Below, piece after piece: positions 8,000 through 17,731 of a stretch of DNA of 41,660 nt (its first letter is position 1; the number at the start of each line of letters is the position of its first letter). The notes beneath the pieces were generated by a model, which worked only from the letters and a program-made list of their open reading frames with translations, was not told where the DNA came from and searched no databases. The DNA comes from a bacterium. Its GTDB lineage: Bacteria; SZUA-79; Acidulodesulfobacterales; Acidulodesulfobacteraceae. The DNA lies in assembly GCA_021822625.1 (NCBI GenBank), contig JAKAQK010000004.1, positions 1 through 41,660 of the forward strand, in the 5' to 3' direction. The position numbers were made by a program, and so were the translations under genes.

Positions 8000-9253
8000 T
8001 TACTCATAGTAACCTTGGTACAGCGGAAATCTTCCGCAAAGATTTATCACTTCATTTTTTATATTCCGCTTTATATCGTTATCAAGAGGATTTAACAAAA
8101 TTTCAGAAATCAGTTCGCCTATTTTCACCATTTCCGCTTCTTTCATGCCTCTTGTAGTAACAGCCGGCGTACCTATTCGTATGCCGCTTGTAACAAAAGG
8201 CGTTCTTTCGTCAAATGGAATTTTATTTTTATTAACCGTTATTCCGACTGCATCTAATAAATTTTCGGCTTCTTTCCCCGTCATTTCCGATTTTCTGAAA
8301 TCAACCAGCATCAAATGGTTGTCCGTGCCGCCGGAAATTAAGCTGAAACCGTTATTTTTAAGAGTATCGGCAAGAGCGGCAGCGTTAAAAACAATCTGCC
8401 TCTGATATTCTTTAAATTCGTTAGAAAGAGCCTCCTTAAAACAAACAGCTTTAGCAGCTATAACGTGCTCAAGCGGTCCGCCCTGAATGCCTGGAAAAAT
8501 CGCAGAATTAATCTGTTTTGCGTACTTTTCTTTTGCTAATATTATCCCTCCTCTCGGTCCTCTTAAGGTTTTGTGCGTAGTAGATGTCACGAAATCTGCA
8601 TAGGGTACTGGATTAGGATGGAGTTCTGCCGCGACTAATCCGGCTATATGAGCCATATCGACCATAAGATATGCGCCTGCCTCGTCAGCAATTTCTCTAA
8701 ATTTTTCAAAATCTATTATTCTTGGATAAGCGCTTGCTCCAGCGATAATAAGCTTGGGAGAACATGATTTGGCTATTTTTCTTAATTCATCGTAATCTAT
8801 TACTTCGGTAGTTTTATTTACACCGTAAGAAACTACTTTATAATATTTTCCAGAAAAGTTAACATTGCTGCCGTGGGTTAAATGCCCCCCTTGAGATAAA
8901 TCCATACCAAGAACGGTATCGCCGGGGTTTAAAAATGCATAAAAAATAGCCATATTAGCCTGTGAACCGGAGTGAGGCTGCACATTGGCGTATTCAGCAT
9001 TAAATATTTTTTTTAATCTGTCTATTGCCAGCTGTTCAATGCTGTCAACGTTGGCGCAGCCGCCGTAATATCTTTTGCCAGGGTAACCTTCGGCGTATTT
9101 ATTCGTTAGAATAGAGCCCTGGGCATCCATAACCGCTTGTGACACAAAATTTTCCGATGCAATAAGCTCAATAGAATATTGCTGCCTTTTAAGTTCGCTT
9201 TGCAGAAAGCCGTAAACCTCCGCATCATAACTTTTTAAATTTTGTCCATTCAA
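8000..9253 (-). CDS. glyA: Serine hydroxymethyltransferase
   Basis: This PLP enzyme interconverts serine plus THF with glycine plus methylene-THF and is the main one-carbon source in the cytoplasm. The 417-residue sequence has the PLP lysine at Lys228 in [14 protein letters not shown]. It also has the early SENFVS motif, HSGSQAN (94-100) and the active-site [10 protein letters not shown] (197-206). Length is standard. The start is TTG 9253: an in-frame TGA sits 6 nt upstream, and AGGTGA is correctly spaced before the TTG. It follows rpiB after 87 nt of A+T-rich sequence, the usual rpiB-glyA order. Its product methylene-THF is the substrate of the MetV/MetF system at the left end of the window. 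Confidence 0.97.
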   Translation of the reverse strand: MNGQNLKSYDAEVYGFLQSELKRQQYSIELIASENFVSQAVMDAQGSILTNKYAEGYPGKRYYGGCANVDSIEQLAIDRLKKIFNAEYANVQPHSGSQANMAIFYAFLNPGDTVLGMDLSQGGHLTHGSNVNFSGKYYKVVSYGVNKTTEVIDYDELRKIAKSCSPKLIIAGASAYPRIIDFEKFREIADEAGAYLMVDMAHIAGLVAAELHPNPVPYADFVTSTTHKTLRGPRGGIILAKEKYAKQINSAIFPGIQGGPLEHVIAAKAVCFKEALSNEFKEYQRQIVFNAAALADTLKNNGFSLISGGTDNHLMLVDFRKSEMTGKEAENLLDAVGITVNKNKIPFDERTPFVTSGIRIGTPAVTTRGMKEAEMVKIGELISEILLNPLDNDIKRNIKNEVINLCGRFPLYQGYYE

Positions 9254-9340
9254 TTTTGTTCACCTGTATAGTTTATAATTTATATTTATTTTATGATTTA
9301 TATCTATTGTTATTTGTTTATTATTTATTTTATAATTTGA

Positions 9341-9775
9341 TTATATATTATTAATTTCATCTATCCTGTTCTGGTGTCTGCCGCCTTCAAATTCTGTATT
9401 TAAAAAATTATCCAAATATCTCTCTACTTCGAGAGGCGTCATAGTTCTGCCGCCAAAAGTTATTACATTTGCGTTATTATGTTTTTTGGCAACCACCGCA
9501 GTATATTCATCATAAATCAATGCAGCCCTGATACCCTTAACCTTATTTGCCGCTATCGACATCCCTATTCCTGTCCCGCATGCTAAAATGCCGATAGAGT
9601 CTGGGTCGTTAGCAGTTTCTTCAGCAACTTTCTTAGCATAAACAGGATAATCAACGCTTTTGGTTGCCGAGTCCGTACCTAAATCAATGAACTCTATTTT
9701 TTTTTCTTTAAGATAGCTTTTAATCGACTCTTTCAGATCAAACCCTGCATGGTCCGAACCTATATATACTTTCAT
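9341..9775 (-). CDS. rpiB: Ribose-5-phosphate isomerase B
   Basis: The 144-residue protein interconverts ribose-5-phosphate and ribulose-5-phosphate in the non-oxidative pentose phosphate pathway. It shows the RpiB hallmarks: GSDHAGFDLK at 6-15, the catalytic Cys66 in LACGTGIGMSIAANK and His99 in AKKHNNAN, at the same numbers as the E. coli enzyme. The related galactose-6-phosphate isomerase LacA/B fits less well because the Cys is present and there is no lac context. It lies 20 nt after fabF and is probably the continuation of the fab operon into glyA. Confidence 0.95.
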   Translation of the reverse strand: MKVYIGSDHAGFDLKESIKSYLKEKKIEFIDLGTDSATKSVDYPVYAKKVAEETANDPDSIGILACGTGIGMSIAANKVKGIRAALIYDEYTAVVAKKHNNANVITFGGRTMTPLEVERYLDNFLNTEFEGGRHQNRIDEINNI

Positions 9776-9795
9776 TGTAATTTTCCTATTATTAA

Positions 9796-11055
9796 TTATT
9801 TACCTTCCCATTTTTTTAAAACTAAGGTAGCATTTGTCCCGCCAAATCCGAAAGAATTTGATATTGCATATTTCATATCGGCTTTCCTCATTATATTCGG
9901 CACATAGTCTAGATCGCACTCTTCATCGGCTTCTTCAAAATTTATAGTGGGCGGAACTTTCCCTGAATACAAAGTCATAGCAGTCGCTACGGCTTCTATG
10001 CCCCCTGCGGCTCCTAATGCATGTCCTATCATAGACTTAATTGAACTCACCATAAGCTCCTTACTGTGTTCTTTAAAAAGCTGTTTAATAGCCTTGGTTT
10101 CGTTTAAATCGTTATAATATGTAGATGTACCGTGAGCATTAATATAATCAATATCTTCAGGATTTATACCGGCATCTTCTATTGCATTTTTCATACAAAA
10201 AAATGCTCCCTGCGCATTCGGGTCAGGAGTCGAAAGATGATAGGCATCGGAAGAAAATCCGTAGCCGACAACCTCTGCATATATTTTAGCGCCTCTATTT
10301 TGCGCATTAGTCAATTCTTCTAAAATAACTATGCCGGAACCTTCGCTTACGACGAATCCATCTCTATTTTTATCAAAAGGTCTGGATGCTTTTTCAGGTT
10401 CATCGTTTCTGGTCGACAGCGCTTTCATAGCATTAAAACCTGATATGCATAAAGGCGTTATCGTGGATTCAGCGCCTCCAGCTATCATAACATCCGCATC
10501 CCCTCTTGCAATTATCTTATAGGCATCTCCGATAGAATTTGTTCCTGTAGAACATGCCGAAACAGTACTCGCATTTGGTCCTTTTGCGCCCGTCATAATA
10601 GAAACCTGTCCCGGCGCCAAATTTATCAGCAGCATCGGTATAAAAAACGGAGAAATTTTTTTAGGTCCGTTTTCTAATAAAAGCGTGTGATATTTTTCAA
10701 TGGTCATCAGTCCGCCTATTCCCGCGCCTATCCAGACGCCCACTCTATGTGCATTAGATTCGTCAATCTTAAGACCGGATTCTTCCAATGCCATTTTTGA
10801 GCATGCAACGGCATAATGTATAAATCTATCCATTTTTTTAACTTCTTTTTTATCGATAAAATTTTCCGGTTCAAAATCTTTAACTTCTCCTGCAATCTTA
10901 GTTATATACTCGGTCGTGTCAAAAGCGGTAATCAGCCCTATGCCGCTTTTGCCGCTGATCATTCCTTCCCATGAAGTATTAAGATCATTGCCTAAGGGAG
11001 AAATCATAGACATGCCTGTAATTACTACTCTTCTATCGCAATTAGTTTTTTCCAT
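9796..11055 (-). CDS. fabF: 3-oxoacyl-ACP synthase II
   Basis: This condensing enzyme elongates acyl-ACP with malonyl-ACP. The thiolase-fold protein (419 aa) has the complete Cys-His-His triad: Cys168 in VSACSTG, His308 in NAHGTSTYYND and His345 in SMIGHALGAAGG. C-terminal SNSFGFGGTNATLVL is the usual ending. Length is typical of FabF rather than FabB. It lies 62 nt after acpP, the very common acpP-fabF pairing. Whether it also serves unsaturated fatty acid synthesis cannot be judged because no fabA/fabB is present here. Confidence 0.96.
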   Translation of the reverse strand: MEKTNCDRRVVITGMSMISPLGNDLNTSWEGMISGKSGIGLITAFDTTEYITKIAGEVKDFEPENFIDKKEVKKMDRFIHYAVACSKMALEESGLKIDESNAHRVGVWIGAGIGGLMTIEKYHTLLLENGPKKISPFFIPMLLINLAPGQVSIMTGAKGPNASTVSACSTGTNSIGDAYKIIARGDADVMIAGGAESTITPLCISGFNAMKALSTRNDEPEKASRPFDKNRDGFVVSEGSGIVILEELTNAQNRGAKIYAEVVGYGFSSDAYHLSTPDPNAQGAFFCMKNAIEDAGINPEDIDYINAHGTSTYYNDLNETKAIKQLFKEHSKELMVSSIKSMIGHALGAAGGIEAVATAMTLYSGKVPPTINFEEADEECDLDYVPNIMRKADMKYAISNSFGFGGTNATLVLKKWEGK

Positions 11056-11117
11056 TGAAAAACACCTTTATAAATATTTAAAATACGCTTTGCCGTTAAC
11101 AGGCAAATTTAACAATA

Positions 11118-11351
11118 TTATTTCGTATGCTCTTCTATATAAGATACAGCATCTTTTACAGTCTTAATTTTTTCCGCATCTTCATCGGAAATCTCTATAC
11201 CGAACTCTTCTTCAAATGCCATAACTAACTCAACGGTATCCAAAGAATCTGCTCCTAAATCCTCAACAAAAGAAGCGTCATCCGTTGCTTCATCCGGTGT
11301 GACTCCAAGCTGTTCAACTATTGTTTCTTTAACTTTTTCTGCAACTGACAT
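11118..11351 (-). CDS. acpP: Acyl carrier protein
   Basis: This 77-residue acidic protein carries the growing acyl chain on phosphopantetheine. The attachment site is Ser36 in [14 protein letters not shown], followed by the acidic helix [17 protein letters not shown] that docks with Fab enzymes. Length and sequence are canonical. It sits between fabG and fabF. An unusually strong ribosome-binding site precedes the ATG (separate entry), as expected for one of the most abundant proteins. Confidence 0.98.
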   Translation of the reverse strand: MSVAEKVKETIVEQLGVTPDEATDDASFVEDLGADSLDTVELVMAFEEEFGIEISDEDAEKIKTVKDAVSYIEEHTK

Positions 11352-11358
11352 TATATAA

Positions 11359-11368
11359 TCACCTCCTT
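11359..11368 (-). promoter_or_regulatory. Near-perfect Shine-Dalgarno of acpP
   Basis: AAGGAGGTGA ends 7 nt before the acpP ATG and is complementary over ten bases to the usual bacterial 16S rRNA 3' end. Most other genes in the window have weak or no recognisable ribosome site. This one stands out and fits very high ACP synthesis. Confidence 0.85.
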
Positions 11369-11489
11369 ATTTTTTAGCGACAGTTAGTCTTTCCGTAAAT
11401 CATGAAATCGTACTGCACAATTATAAATATAAGTAGTTCGCCGGCATTCGCATTTTGTCTTCGAATATCAATATGCAATGCAAAATATA

Positions 11490-11508
11490 CGTGTTTACTA
11501 AATACACG
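11490..11508. promoter_or_regulatory. Imperfect palindrome in the fabG-acpP spacer
   Basis: CGTGT (11490-11494) and ACACG (11504-11508) face each other across 9 nt, in the 224-nt spacer upstream of acpP. Such a spacer inside an otherwise tight fab cluster could hold an internal promoter and operator for acpP-fabF. I found no consensus -35/-10 pair and the palindrome does not match FapR or FabT sites that I know, so its function is open. Confidence 0.25.
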
Positions 11509-11575
11509 GCTAAAGAAATCAAAATTGCAATAAAATGCTATCTTTATTATTAAATTATTAATTATTATAGTCTGT

Positions 11576-12337
11576 CTATCTCATATACATTCCGCCGTTT
11601 ACATCTATTGTAGCGCCTGTTATATAATCTGAAAGCTCAGACGCCAGAAAAAGAACCGCATTGCTCACGTCTTCAGGAACGCCGAACCTAGTTAGCGGAA
11701 TTTCTTTTTTAATGTTATTTTGAACAAGTTCATTTAATTTATTCGTCATATCAGTGCTTATAAACCCGGGAGCTACGGCATTTACATATATATTTCTTGA
11801 AGCGTATTCCTTGGCAACGGATTTAGTAAACGCTATTATTCCGGCTTTAGCCGATGCGTAATTAGCCTGTCCTGCGTTTCCGGATTCTCCTATAACTGAA
11901 GAAATATTAATAATTTTTCCTGCTTTCGCCTTAATCATATATTTTATAACATTTTTTACAACATAAAACAAACCGTTTAAATTTACATTAATAACATCGC
12001 TCCAATCCTCATCACTCATTTTAATTAAAATCGCGTCTTTTGTAATACCTGCATTATTAACTAAAATGTCAATTTTACCAAATTGCAGCATTATATCGGC
12101 AATAGTTTTTGCGATGCCGATGCTATCTGATATGTCTGCTTCATAAAAATAAAATCCTGCATTGTCTTTTATTTTCGATAGTTCGTCCGAAATTGCGGAA
12201 AACTTTGCATAACTCCTTCCTATTATAGCAACACTGGCTCCTGCCGTCAGCAAAGTTTTTGCGATAGACAGCCCTATACCGCTATAACCGCCGGTAACAA
12301 TAGCATTTTTTCCTTTTAGGTCAATACAAAAGGACAT
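11576..12337 (-). CDS. fabG: 3-oxoacyl-ACP reductase
   Basis: This short-chain dehydrogenase (253 aa) reduces 3-oxoacyl-ACP with NADPH. It has the Rossmann TGGYSGIG at 15-22, NNAG at 94-97 and the catalytic set Asn119, Ser147, Tyr160 and Lys164 (YASAK). The C-terminal DVNGGMYM is typical of FabG. The family has many paralogues, but its place between fabD and acpP makes the FabG role secure. Arg in the second strand (GRS, 40-42) agrees with NADPH preference. The start at ATG 12337 lies 43 nt after fabD. Confidence 0.94.
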   Translation of the reverse strand: MSFCIDLKGKNAIVTGGYSGIGLSIAKTLLTAGASVAIIGRSYAKFSAISDELSKIKDNAGFYFYEADISDSIGIAKTIADIMLQFGKIDILVNNAGITKDAILIKMSDEDWSDVINVNLNGLFYVVKNVIKYMIKAKAGKIINISSVIGESGNAGQANYASAKAGIIAFTKSVAKEYASRNIYVNAVAPGFISTDMTNKLNELVQNNIKKEIPLTRFGVPEDVSNAVLFLASELSDYITGATIDVNGGMYMR

Positions 12338-12380
12338 ATTTAGATAGTATATATTTTATATATTTTAATTATTAATATAA

Positions 12381-13391
12381 TCAGTTTGAAATTATTGTTT
12401 TTAACCCTTTAAGAGATTCTATAGAATTAACTGAATATGATAAAATTTCTTTATCTATCCTTTTTACAAGTCCGGTTAAAACATTACCTGGACCAACTTC
12501 TATTATTTTATTAATGTTTTTATTTTTTTTTATATTAACAACGCAGTCAATCCATCTCACCGGAGAAGTTATCTGAAGAATAAGATGGTTCATAGCATCA
12601 TTTTTCTTTGAATAGCTATTTCCGTCAACATTTGAAAAAATTTCTATATTATCGTCGGAGTCATTATACCATTCCGGATTCATAAAATTCTTCAGACCTA
12701 TTGCCGCATCTTCCATATAAGGCGTATGAAAAGGAGCGCTTACAGGCAGATAAACAATTTTTTTAGCTCCTTTTTCCTTGAGCAATTCACAAGTTTTTTC
12801 AATATCTTCAGCTTTTCCGGAAATTACAGATTGGACGGGGGAATTATAATTTGCTATAAAAACAGTTCCCTTTAAGGCATTTCTATTTCTTTCGCCGTCA
12901 CCGAAACTGCCTGACTTATTATTCATTTCATTAACAGTATCTTCTATAATTTCAGCAGACAAACCTATTACTGCCGCCATTTTACCAAAACCGACAGGGC
13001 ATGCGTTCTGCATTAACTCTCCTCTTTTTCTTGTTATAATTAATGCATTTTTAAATTTTATAATGCCTGCAAAAACATTTGCGCTGTATTCTCCCAGACT
13101 ATGACCCGAAGCAACCGAAATATTATTTATACCAAATTCATTTTTAATAATATTTAAAATAGCTATGCTCATAGTTAATATTGCCGGCTGTGTATTTTCA
13201 GTCAAATTAAGCGTATTTTCATCGTCGCCGAATATCAGCTTTTTCATATCCAATTTTAAAGTATCCGAAGCCTCTTCCAGAAAAATTTTATATTCCGAAA
13301 AATTATCATAGAAGTCTTTGCCCATTTTTATATACTGCGAGCCTTGCCCAGGAAAAACAAATGCTGTATTTATATCTTTCATTTCGCTCAT
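12381..13391 (-). CDS. fabD: Malonyl-CoA:ACP transacylase
   Basis: The 336-residue enzyme loads malonate onto ACP. FPGQGSQ is at 13-19, the nucleophile Ser98 in GHSLGEYSA and the catalytic His222 in PVSAPFHTPYM. It is slightly longer than the common 310 aa because of polar insertions near residues 156-175 (Asn/Gly/Arg-rich) and 230-250, a trait shared with other proteins here. It starts 5 nt after the fabK stop and is clearly co-transcribed with it. Confidence 0.95.
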   Translation of the reverse strand: MSEMKDINTAFVFPGQGSQYIKMGKDFYDNFSEYKIFLEEASDTLKLDMKKLIFGDDENTLNLTENTQPAILTMSIAILNIIKNEFGINNISVASGHSLGEYSANVFAGIIKFKNALIITRKRGELMQNACPVGFGKMAAVIGLSAEIIEDTVNEMNNKSGSFGDGERNRNALKGTVFIANYNSPVQSVISGKAEDIEKTCELLKEKGAKKIVYLPVSAPFHTPYMEDAAIGLKNFMNPEWYNDSDDNIEIFSNVDGNSYSKKNDAMNHLILQITSPVRWIDCVVNIKKNKNINKIIEVGPGNVLTGLVKRIDKEILSYSVNSIESLKGLKTIISN

Positions 13392-13396
13392 TTCGT

Positions 13397-14341
13397 TTAT
13401 AAAACAAATTTTACAAAATTATTTATAAAATCTTCGGTCTGCTGCATAATTTCTTCAATAACGTCTTTAACCGATTTTTCTTCTTTGATGATGCCGGCTA
13501 TCTGACCGCTCATCATTGAGCCGTAATCAGAATCGCCGTCTATTGCAGCCGCTTTGAGCTTACCTACTCCCAATTCTTCATATTTTTTAATATCGGCGCA
13601 CTTTTCTTCCAACTCTAAAAATTGTTTTGATAATTTATTTTTAAGAACCCTTACGGGATGTCCGGTAGGTCTTCCGGTAATCACCGTATCTCTGTCGGAT
13701 GCTTTTATTATCATATTTTTCCAGTTCTGATGAACATTGCATTCTTTTGTAGCTATAAATCTGGTACCCATTTGAATACCTGAAGCTCCAAGGCACAGAG
13801 CCGCAGCAAAGCCCCTGAAATCGGCAATGCCGCCGGCGGCAATAACGGGAATACCGACATTCTCGGCAACCTGCGGAACTAAAGTCATGGTAGTAGATTC
13901 ACCGATATGACCGCCGGATTCCATGCCTTCGGCAATTAAGGCATCTGCGCCTGCTTTCTCCATTCTTTTAGCTAAAGCTACTGCCGGAATAACAGGTATA
14001 ACTTTTATGCCGGCATCATGAAATTTTTTAATGAATTGACCTGCATTTCCGGCTCCGGTTGTAACAACCGATACTCCTTCGCTTATAACGGCATCTACAA
14101 GTTCGTTAATATATGAAAGATATAATATAAGATTGACTCCAAACGGTTTATCGGTGTTCTCTTTAGCAAGCCGTATCTGTTTAACCAACAAATCCGGCGG
14201 CATCTGACCGGCTCCTATTATACCGAGACCGCCCGCGTTTGATACGGCTGAAGCAAGATTGTAATCGGATGCCCATGCCATACCGCCTTGAAATATAGGA
14301 TATTTTATACCTACAAGTTCACATATAGGAGATTTCAACAT
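13397..14341 (-). CDS. fabK: FMN-dependent enoyl-ACP reductase II
   Basis: The 314-residue protein is of the nitronate monooxygenase/FabK flavoprotein family. The start PICELVGIKYPIFQGGMAW, SNAGGLGIIGAG (34-45), His145 in ESGGHIGES and AAGGIADFRG are as expected. FabK reduces the enoyl-ACP double bond with NAD(P)H through FMN. It takes the place of the short-chain dehydrogenase FabI and is insensitive to triclosan in known cases. The position directly between fabH and fabD argues for FabK rather than a nitronate monooxygenase. A 187-nt A+T-rich spacer separates it from fabH and contains a small hairpin (14436-14448). Confidence 0.9.
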   Translation of the reverse strand: MLKSPICELVGIKYPIFQGGMAWASDYNLASAVSNAGGLGIIGAGQMPPDLLVKQIRLAKENTDKPFGVNLILYLSYINELVDAVISEGVSVVTTGAGNAGQFIKKFHDAGIKVIPVIPAVALAKRMEKAGADALIAEGMESGGHIGESTTMTLVPQVAENVGIPVIAAGGIADFRGFAAALCLGASGIQMGTRFIATKECNVHQNWKNMIIKASDRDTVITGRPTGHPVRVLKNKLSKQFLELEEKCADIKKYEELGVGKLKAAAIDGDSDYGSMMSGQIAGIIKEEKSVKDVIEEIMQQTEDFINNFVKFVL

Positions 14342-14528
14342 TTTATTTTAATTTTCCTGACTATAATTATTTATTTTATTAAAATTTTAATATTTATTAA
14401 AAATAAAATAAAAAACCATTTTAACCGCACTGCTCAAGTTAGCAACTTAAGACATAAAACTTAACGATAAAAAGTGCGCAGGCAGCTATAACATGATAAT
14501 AAATAAACGGCGTCCGCCGCATATTAAA

Positions 14529-15518
14529 TTACCATTTTATCATAGCCGAAGCCCACGTCAAACCGGCTCCTATAGCATCGACAAGAACAATGTCGCCTTG
14601 TTTTATTCTGCCGGTTCTATACGCTTCATCCAATGCAAGCGGTATAGACCCGCTTGAAGTGTTGCCGTATTTATAAACATCGACAAAAACCTTTTCCATC
14701 GGAAAACCTAATTTTTTAGCAGTTGCCTCTATTATTCTTGTATTAGCCTGATGAGGCACAAACAAATCAATATCTTCAGAATTAAAATTATTATATTTTA
14801 TGGCTTCTTGCGCAACATCTCTAAGATAATTAACAGCGTACTTGAAAAGTTCCGAACCTTTCATTTTAATATAATGTTCCCGATTACTCACAGACTCGGC
14901 TGAGGCAGGGATGTTAGAGCCTCCTGCCGGCAATTCTAATATATCGTCATGTCCGCCTTCGGAATGGATATGTGTCGATAATATGCCTCTGCCGGATTTT
15001 TCATCTTCGTCAGCCGATAAAACAAGAGCGCCTCCGCCGTCGCCGAATAATACGCATGTCGATCTGTCCGTATAATCCGTAATCCTTGAAAGAATATCTA
15101 CGCCTATAACAAGAGCATTTTTAAACTGCCCCGACTTAATCAGAGAATCGGCAACCGAAAGGGAATAAATAAACCCGGCGCATCCCGCGCTGAGGTCAAA
15201 CGCTGCTGCTTTTTTAATACCGAGATTATTTTGTACTATACATGATGTAGATGGAAAAATCTTATCGGGCGTCACCGTTCCGATAATAATCAGGTCAATA
15301 TCGCACGGCTGCATATTTGCCATTTCAAGAGCTTTTCTTGATGCCTCTGTAGCAATATCCGAAGTTTTAATATTTTGAGCTGCTATCCTGCGTTCTTTTA
15401 TGCCCGTGCGCGATACAATCCACTCATCCGAAGTATCAACTATCTTAAGCAAATCTTCGTTAGAAAGAATTTTATCGGGTACATAGGAACCGGCACCTTT
15501 TATGATTGAATGTAACAA
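14529..15518 (-). CDS. fabH: 3-oxoacyl-ACP synthase III
   Basis: This enzyme starts fatty acid synthesis by condensing acetyl-CoA (or branched starters) with malonyl-ACP. The 329-residue protein has Cys113 in SAGCAGFIYS, His256 in VPHQANTRI and Asn286 in KYGNTSSGS, the full FabH triad. The start appears to be TTG 15518: an in-frame TAA lies immediately upstream at 15522-15524 and the protein aligns from its first residue. Its ribosome site is poor (GGAT). It lies 71 nt after plsX in the normal plsX-fabH order. Confidence 0.95.
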   Translation of the reverse strand: MLHSIIKGAGSYVPDKILSNEDLLKIVDTSDEWIVSRTGIKERRIAAQNIKTSDIATEASRKALEMANMQPCDIDLIIIGTVTPDKIFPSTSCIVQNNLGIKKAAAFDLSAGCAGFIYSLSVADSLIKSGQFKNALVIGVDILSRITDYTDRSTCVLFGDGGGALVLSADEDEKSGRGILSTHIHSEGGHDDILELPAGGSNIPASAESVSNREHYIKMKGSELFKYAVNYLRDVAQEAIKYNNFNSEDIDLFVPHQANTRIIEATAKKLGFPMEKVFVDVYKYGNTSSGSIPLALDEAYRTGRIKQGDIVLVDAIGAGLTWASAMIKW

Positions 15519-15589
15519 TTTTTAATCCGTAATTTATAATAAGTTATAAAAAAATAGACTGGGCTTTCGTATTTATATTGAAAACATCG

Positions 15590-16630
15590 CTATGCAATCT
15601 TAGCCTCTTTATTATTAACTGCTTCAACATTTAATTCAATTTTTTTGCTTATCTTTAAATTTATTTCCTGTTCCGCAAATCGTTTTGCCATCCTTATTCC
15701 GCTTGCAATTGCTTTTGGTGAAGCGCCGCCGTGGGCAATAAACCCTACGCCGTTAATTCCAAGAAGAGGCGCTCCTCCATATTCGTTATGGTCGACTAAT
15801 TTCTTAAAATTTCTTAATGCTTTTGATGCAAGCAAAACACCTATGTTAGCCATTATACTTTTGTTTACTTCTTCTCTCAATAGTTTAAATATAGTTTCTG
15901 CCAGTGTTTCGGAAGATTTTAGTATGACGTTTCCCGTAAACCCGTCGCATACAACCACGTCTGCTTTACCGTTAAAAATTTCTCTGCCTTCTACGTAGCC
16001 AAGAAAATTTATATCTATTTTTTTAATTATCTTGAATGCTTCTCTTGTCAATTCATTTCCTTTAGACTCTTCTTCGCCGTTGCTCAGCAGCCCGACAATC
16101 GGGTTGTCGATATGTTTAATAAATGAAGCGTATTCCGAGCCCATAATCGCAAACTGCGCCAGATGATGCGGTTTAACATCGACATTGGCTCCCGCGTCTA
16201 ACAGTACCGTATGTCCGCCTATAGACGGCATAAGGGTAGCAATAGCCGGTCTGTCTATACCTTTAAGTCTTTTAAGTACAAACATGGCTATAGCCAACGA
16301 AGCGCCGGTATTGCCCGCGCTTATTACAGCATCCGCTTCTTTACTGTGAACCAGTTCATAAGCAATCCTCAAAGAAGAATCTCTTTTATTCCTTACGATA
16401 GAGGAAGGGGAATCCTTCATAGTTATCTGTTCGGATGCATTGCGAATTTTTAATCTTTTCAGAACCGCATTAGAACAATCTAATTTGCCAATAAATTCAG
16501 AAAGTATCTTTTCGTCGCCTACAAGAATAACTTCTAAATTATTGTCCGATTTAAGTTCCTCTATCGCCCCTAAAATCTCAGGATTTGGGGCATTATCCGA
16601 ACCAAAAGCATCTAGAGCTATTTTAACCAT
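15590..16630 (-). CDS. plsX: Phosphate acyltransferase PlsX
   Basis: PlsX converts acyl-ACP to acyl-phosphate for phospholipid synthesis by PlsY/PlsC. The 346-residue protein starts with KIALDAFGSDNAPNPEILGA and has SAGNTGASLA (about 104-113). It also contains DGFTGNVILKSSE (about 218-230) and GGAPLLGINGV with HGGASPKAI near the C-terminus, all typical. It follows rpmF by 44 nt; rpmF-plsX-fabH is a very conserved bacterial order. Confidence 0.96.
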   Translation of the reverse strand: MVKIALDAFGSDNAPNPEILGAIEELKSDNNLEVILVGDEKILSEFIGKLDCSNAVLKRLKIRNASEQITMKDSPSSIVRNKRDSSLRIAYELVHSKEADAVISAGNTGASLAIAMFVLKRLKGIDRPAIATLMPSIGGHTVLLDAGANVDVKPHHLAQFAIMGSEYASFIKHIDNPIVGLLSNGEEESKGNELTREAFKIIKKIDINFLGYVEGREIFNGKADVVVCDGFTGNVILKSSETLAETIFKLLREEVNKSIMANIGVLLASKALRNFKKLVDHNEYGGAPLLGINGVGFIAHGGASPKAIASGIRMAKRFAEQEINLKISKKIELNVEAVNNKEAKIA

Positions 16631-16674
16631 AATAAGTTTAGGCTCACTGAAGTTTATTTAAAATAATAAAAATA

Positions 16675-16869
16675 TTAGCTTGCAGATTTTTCAACTTTGT
16701 CTATGATTATTTTTCTGCCGTTATATGTGTTGCAATTTGAACACATTCTGTGAGGCAGCGTAGTTTCGCCGCACGTCGGACATTTTACATAATTGACAGG
16801 CGTCAGGCTGTCATGCGTTCTTCTTTTATCTCTTCTGCATTTGCTATGTCTTTTTTTAGGATTTGCCAT
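16675..16869 (-). CDS. rpmF: 50S ribosomal protein L32
   Basis: The 64-residue basic protein begins MANPKKRHSKCRRDKRR and has a zinc ribbon with Cys30, Cys33, Cys43 and Cys46. I chose ATG 16869 over a TTG two codons upstream because AGGAG lies 9 nt before the ATG and only 3 nt before the TTG, and because MANPK is the family start. The intact CxxC pairs identify the zinc-binding form of L32. It lies between yceD and plsX, as in most bacteria. Confidence 0.97.
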   Translation of the reverse strand: MANPKKRHSKCRRDKRRTHDSLTPVNYVKCPTCGETTLPHRMCSNCNTYNGRKIIIDKVEKSAS

Positions 16870-16956
16870 AATCAATATCTCCTGATTGTTTTGGTCTAGT
16901 TTTCTATTTATTTTATTTTATTTTATTTCAATTTATTTTATTTTAATTTATTTTTA

Positions 16957-17475
16957 TCAGTTATATATAATAATATTTCCATCGGCACATGAACATTTTT
17001 CTTTATTTAAATCTGCGCCGCATGACGGACAGAGTCCCCTGCAATCGCTTGAACATAGCGGATTAAGCGGAATAAGCAAATTAATCGCTTCGATGCAGAT
17101 ACTATATAAATCAATAGAATTCCCGTCATAATAGCCTAAATCCATTTCTTCTTCTTTTAATTCAATATTTCTGCCGCCGCCGACAATATCGTTTTTATAT
17201 GACTCTGAAGGAACATATATAAGATTTAAAATTTCGTCGATATTGTAATTATAATTATTTAAACATCTCACGCATTCCAAAACCACAGACGCTTTTAATT
17301 TGACCTGCGCAACAAGCCGCGAACCCTTTAAACTCAATGTAATTTCTGCTAAAAAATCATTAGCGCCGTCTAAAGTTATATTGTTTTCCGCTAAAATATT
17401 AATAAAATTACGGTCGGATAATTTAATAAAATATTTATTTGGACTTTTATCTAACTTTTTTAAATTAACAAGCAT
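16957..17475 (-). CDS. yceD: DUF177/YceD-family protein
   Basis: The 172-residue protein is encoded immediately before rpmF, where YceD is almost always found. The family is linked to 23S rRNA accumulation or ribosome assembly, but its biochemistry is not settled. The diagnostic parts are LECVRCLNNYNY near residue 90 and the C-terminal CSSDCRGLCPSCGADLN, whose cysteines may bind metal. Length is normal. It is the first gene after the promoter at 17512-17540, with no clear Shine-Dalgarno. The family call is firm; the symbol is given by analogy. Confidence 0.88.
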   Translation of the reverse strand: MLVNLKKLDKSPNKYFIKLSDRNFINILAENNITLDGANDFLAEITLSLKGSRLVAQVKLKASVVLECVRCLNNYNYNIDEILNLIYVPSESYKNDIVGGGRNIELKEEEMDLGYYDGNSIDLYSICIEAINLLIPLNPLCSSDCRGLCPSCGADLNKEKCSCADGNIIIYN

Positions 17476-17511
17476 ATTTAATCAAAATAATAAATAAAAA
17501 AATAACAATAT

Positions 17512-17540
17512 ATTATTAAATTAAATTTCGAAATTGTCAA
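17512..17540 (-). promoter_or_regulatory. Near-consensus promoter of the yceD-rpmF-plsX-fab operon
   Basis: Leftwards, a perfect TTGACA (17540-17535) is followed after 17 nt by AATAAT (17517-17512), one mismatch from TATAAT. The predicted start near 17505 gives a leader of about 30 nt before the yceD ATG. This is the best sigma70-type promoter I see in the window. Confidence 0.75.
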
Positions 17541-17731
17541 CCTTCAATTTTAAAACTCTATTATTCTATATTTTTTCGTATTTTTTGTATACTATATCGC
17601 TTTTGTTATTATCCTTTATATATAATATAGCATGTTGAGTTACGAACATTTAATATCAAAAAAAATAGCAAAATTAACTATGTTGATATTGTTTATATTT
17701 TCCAATTTTGAAATATATAATTTAAAATACA

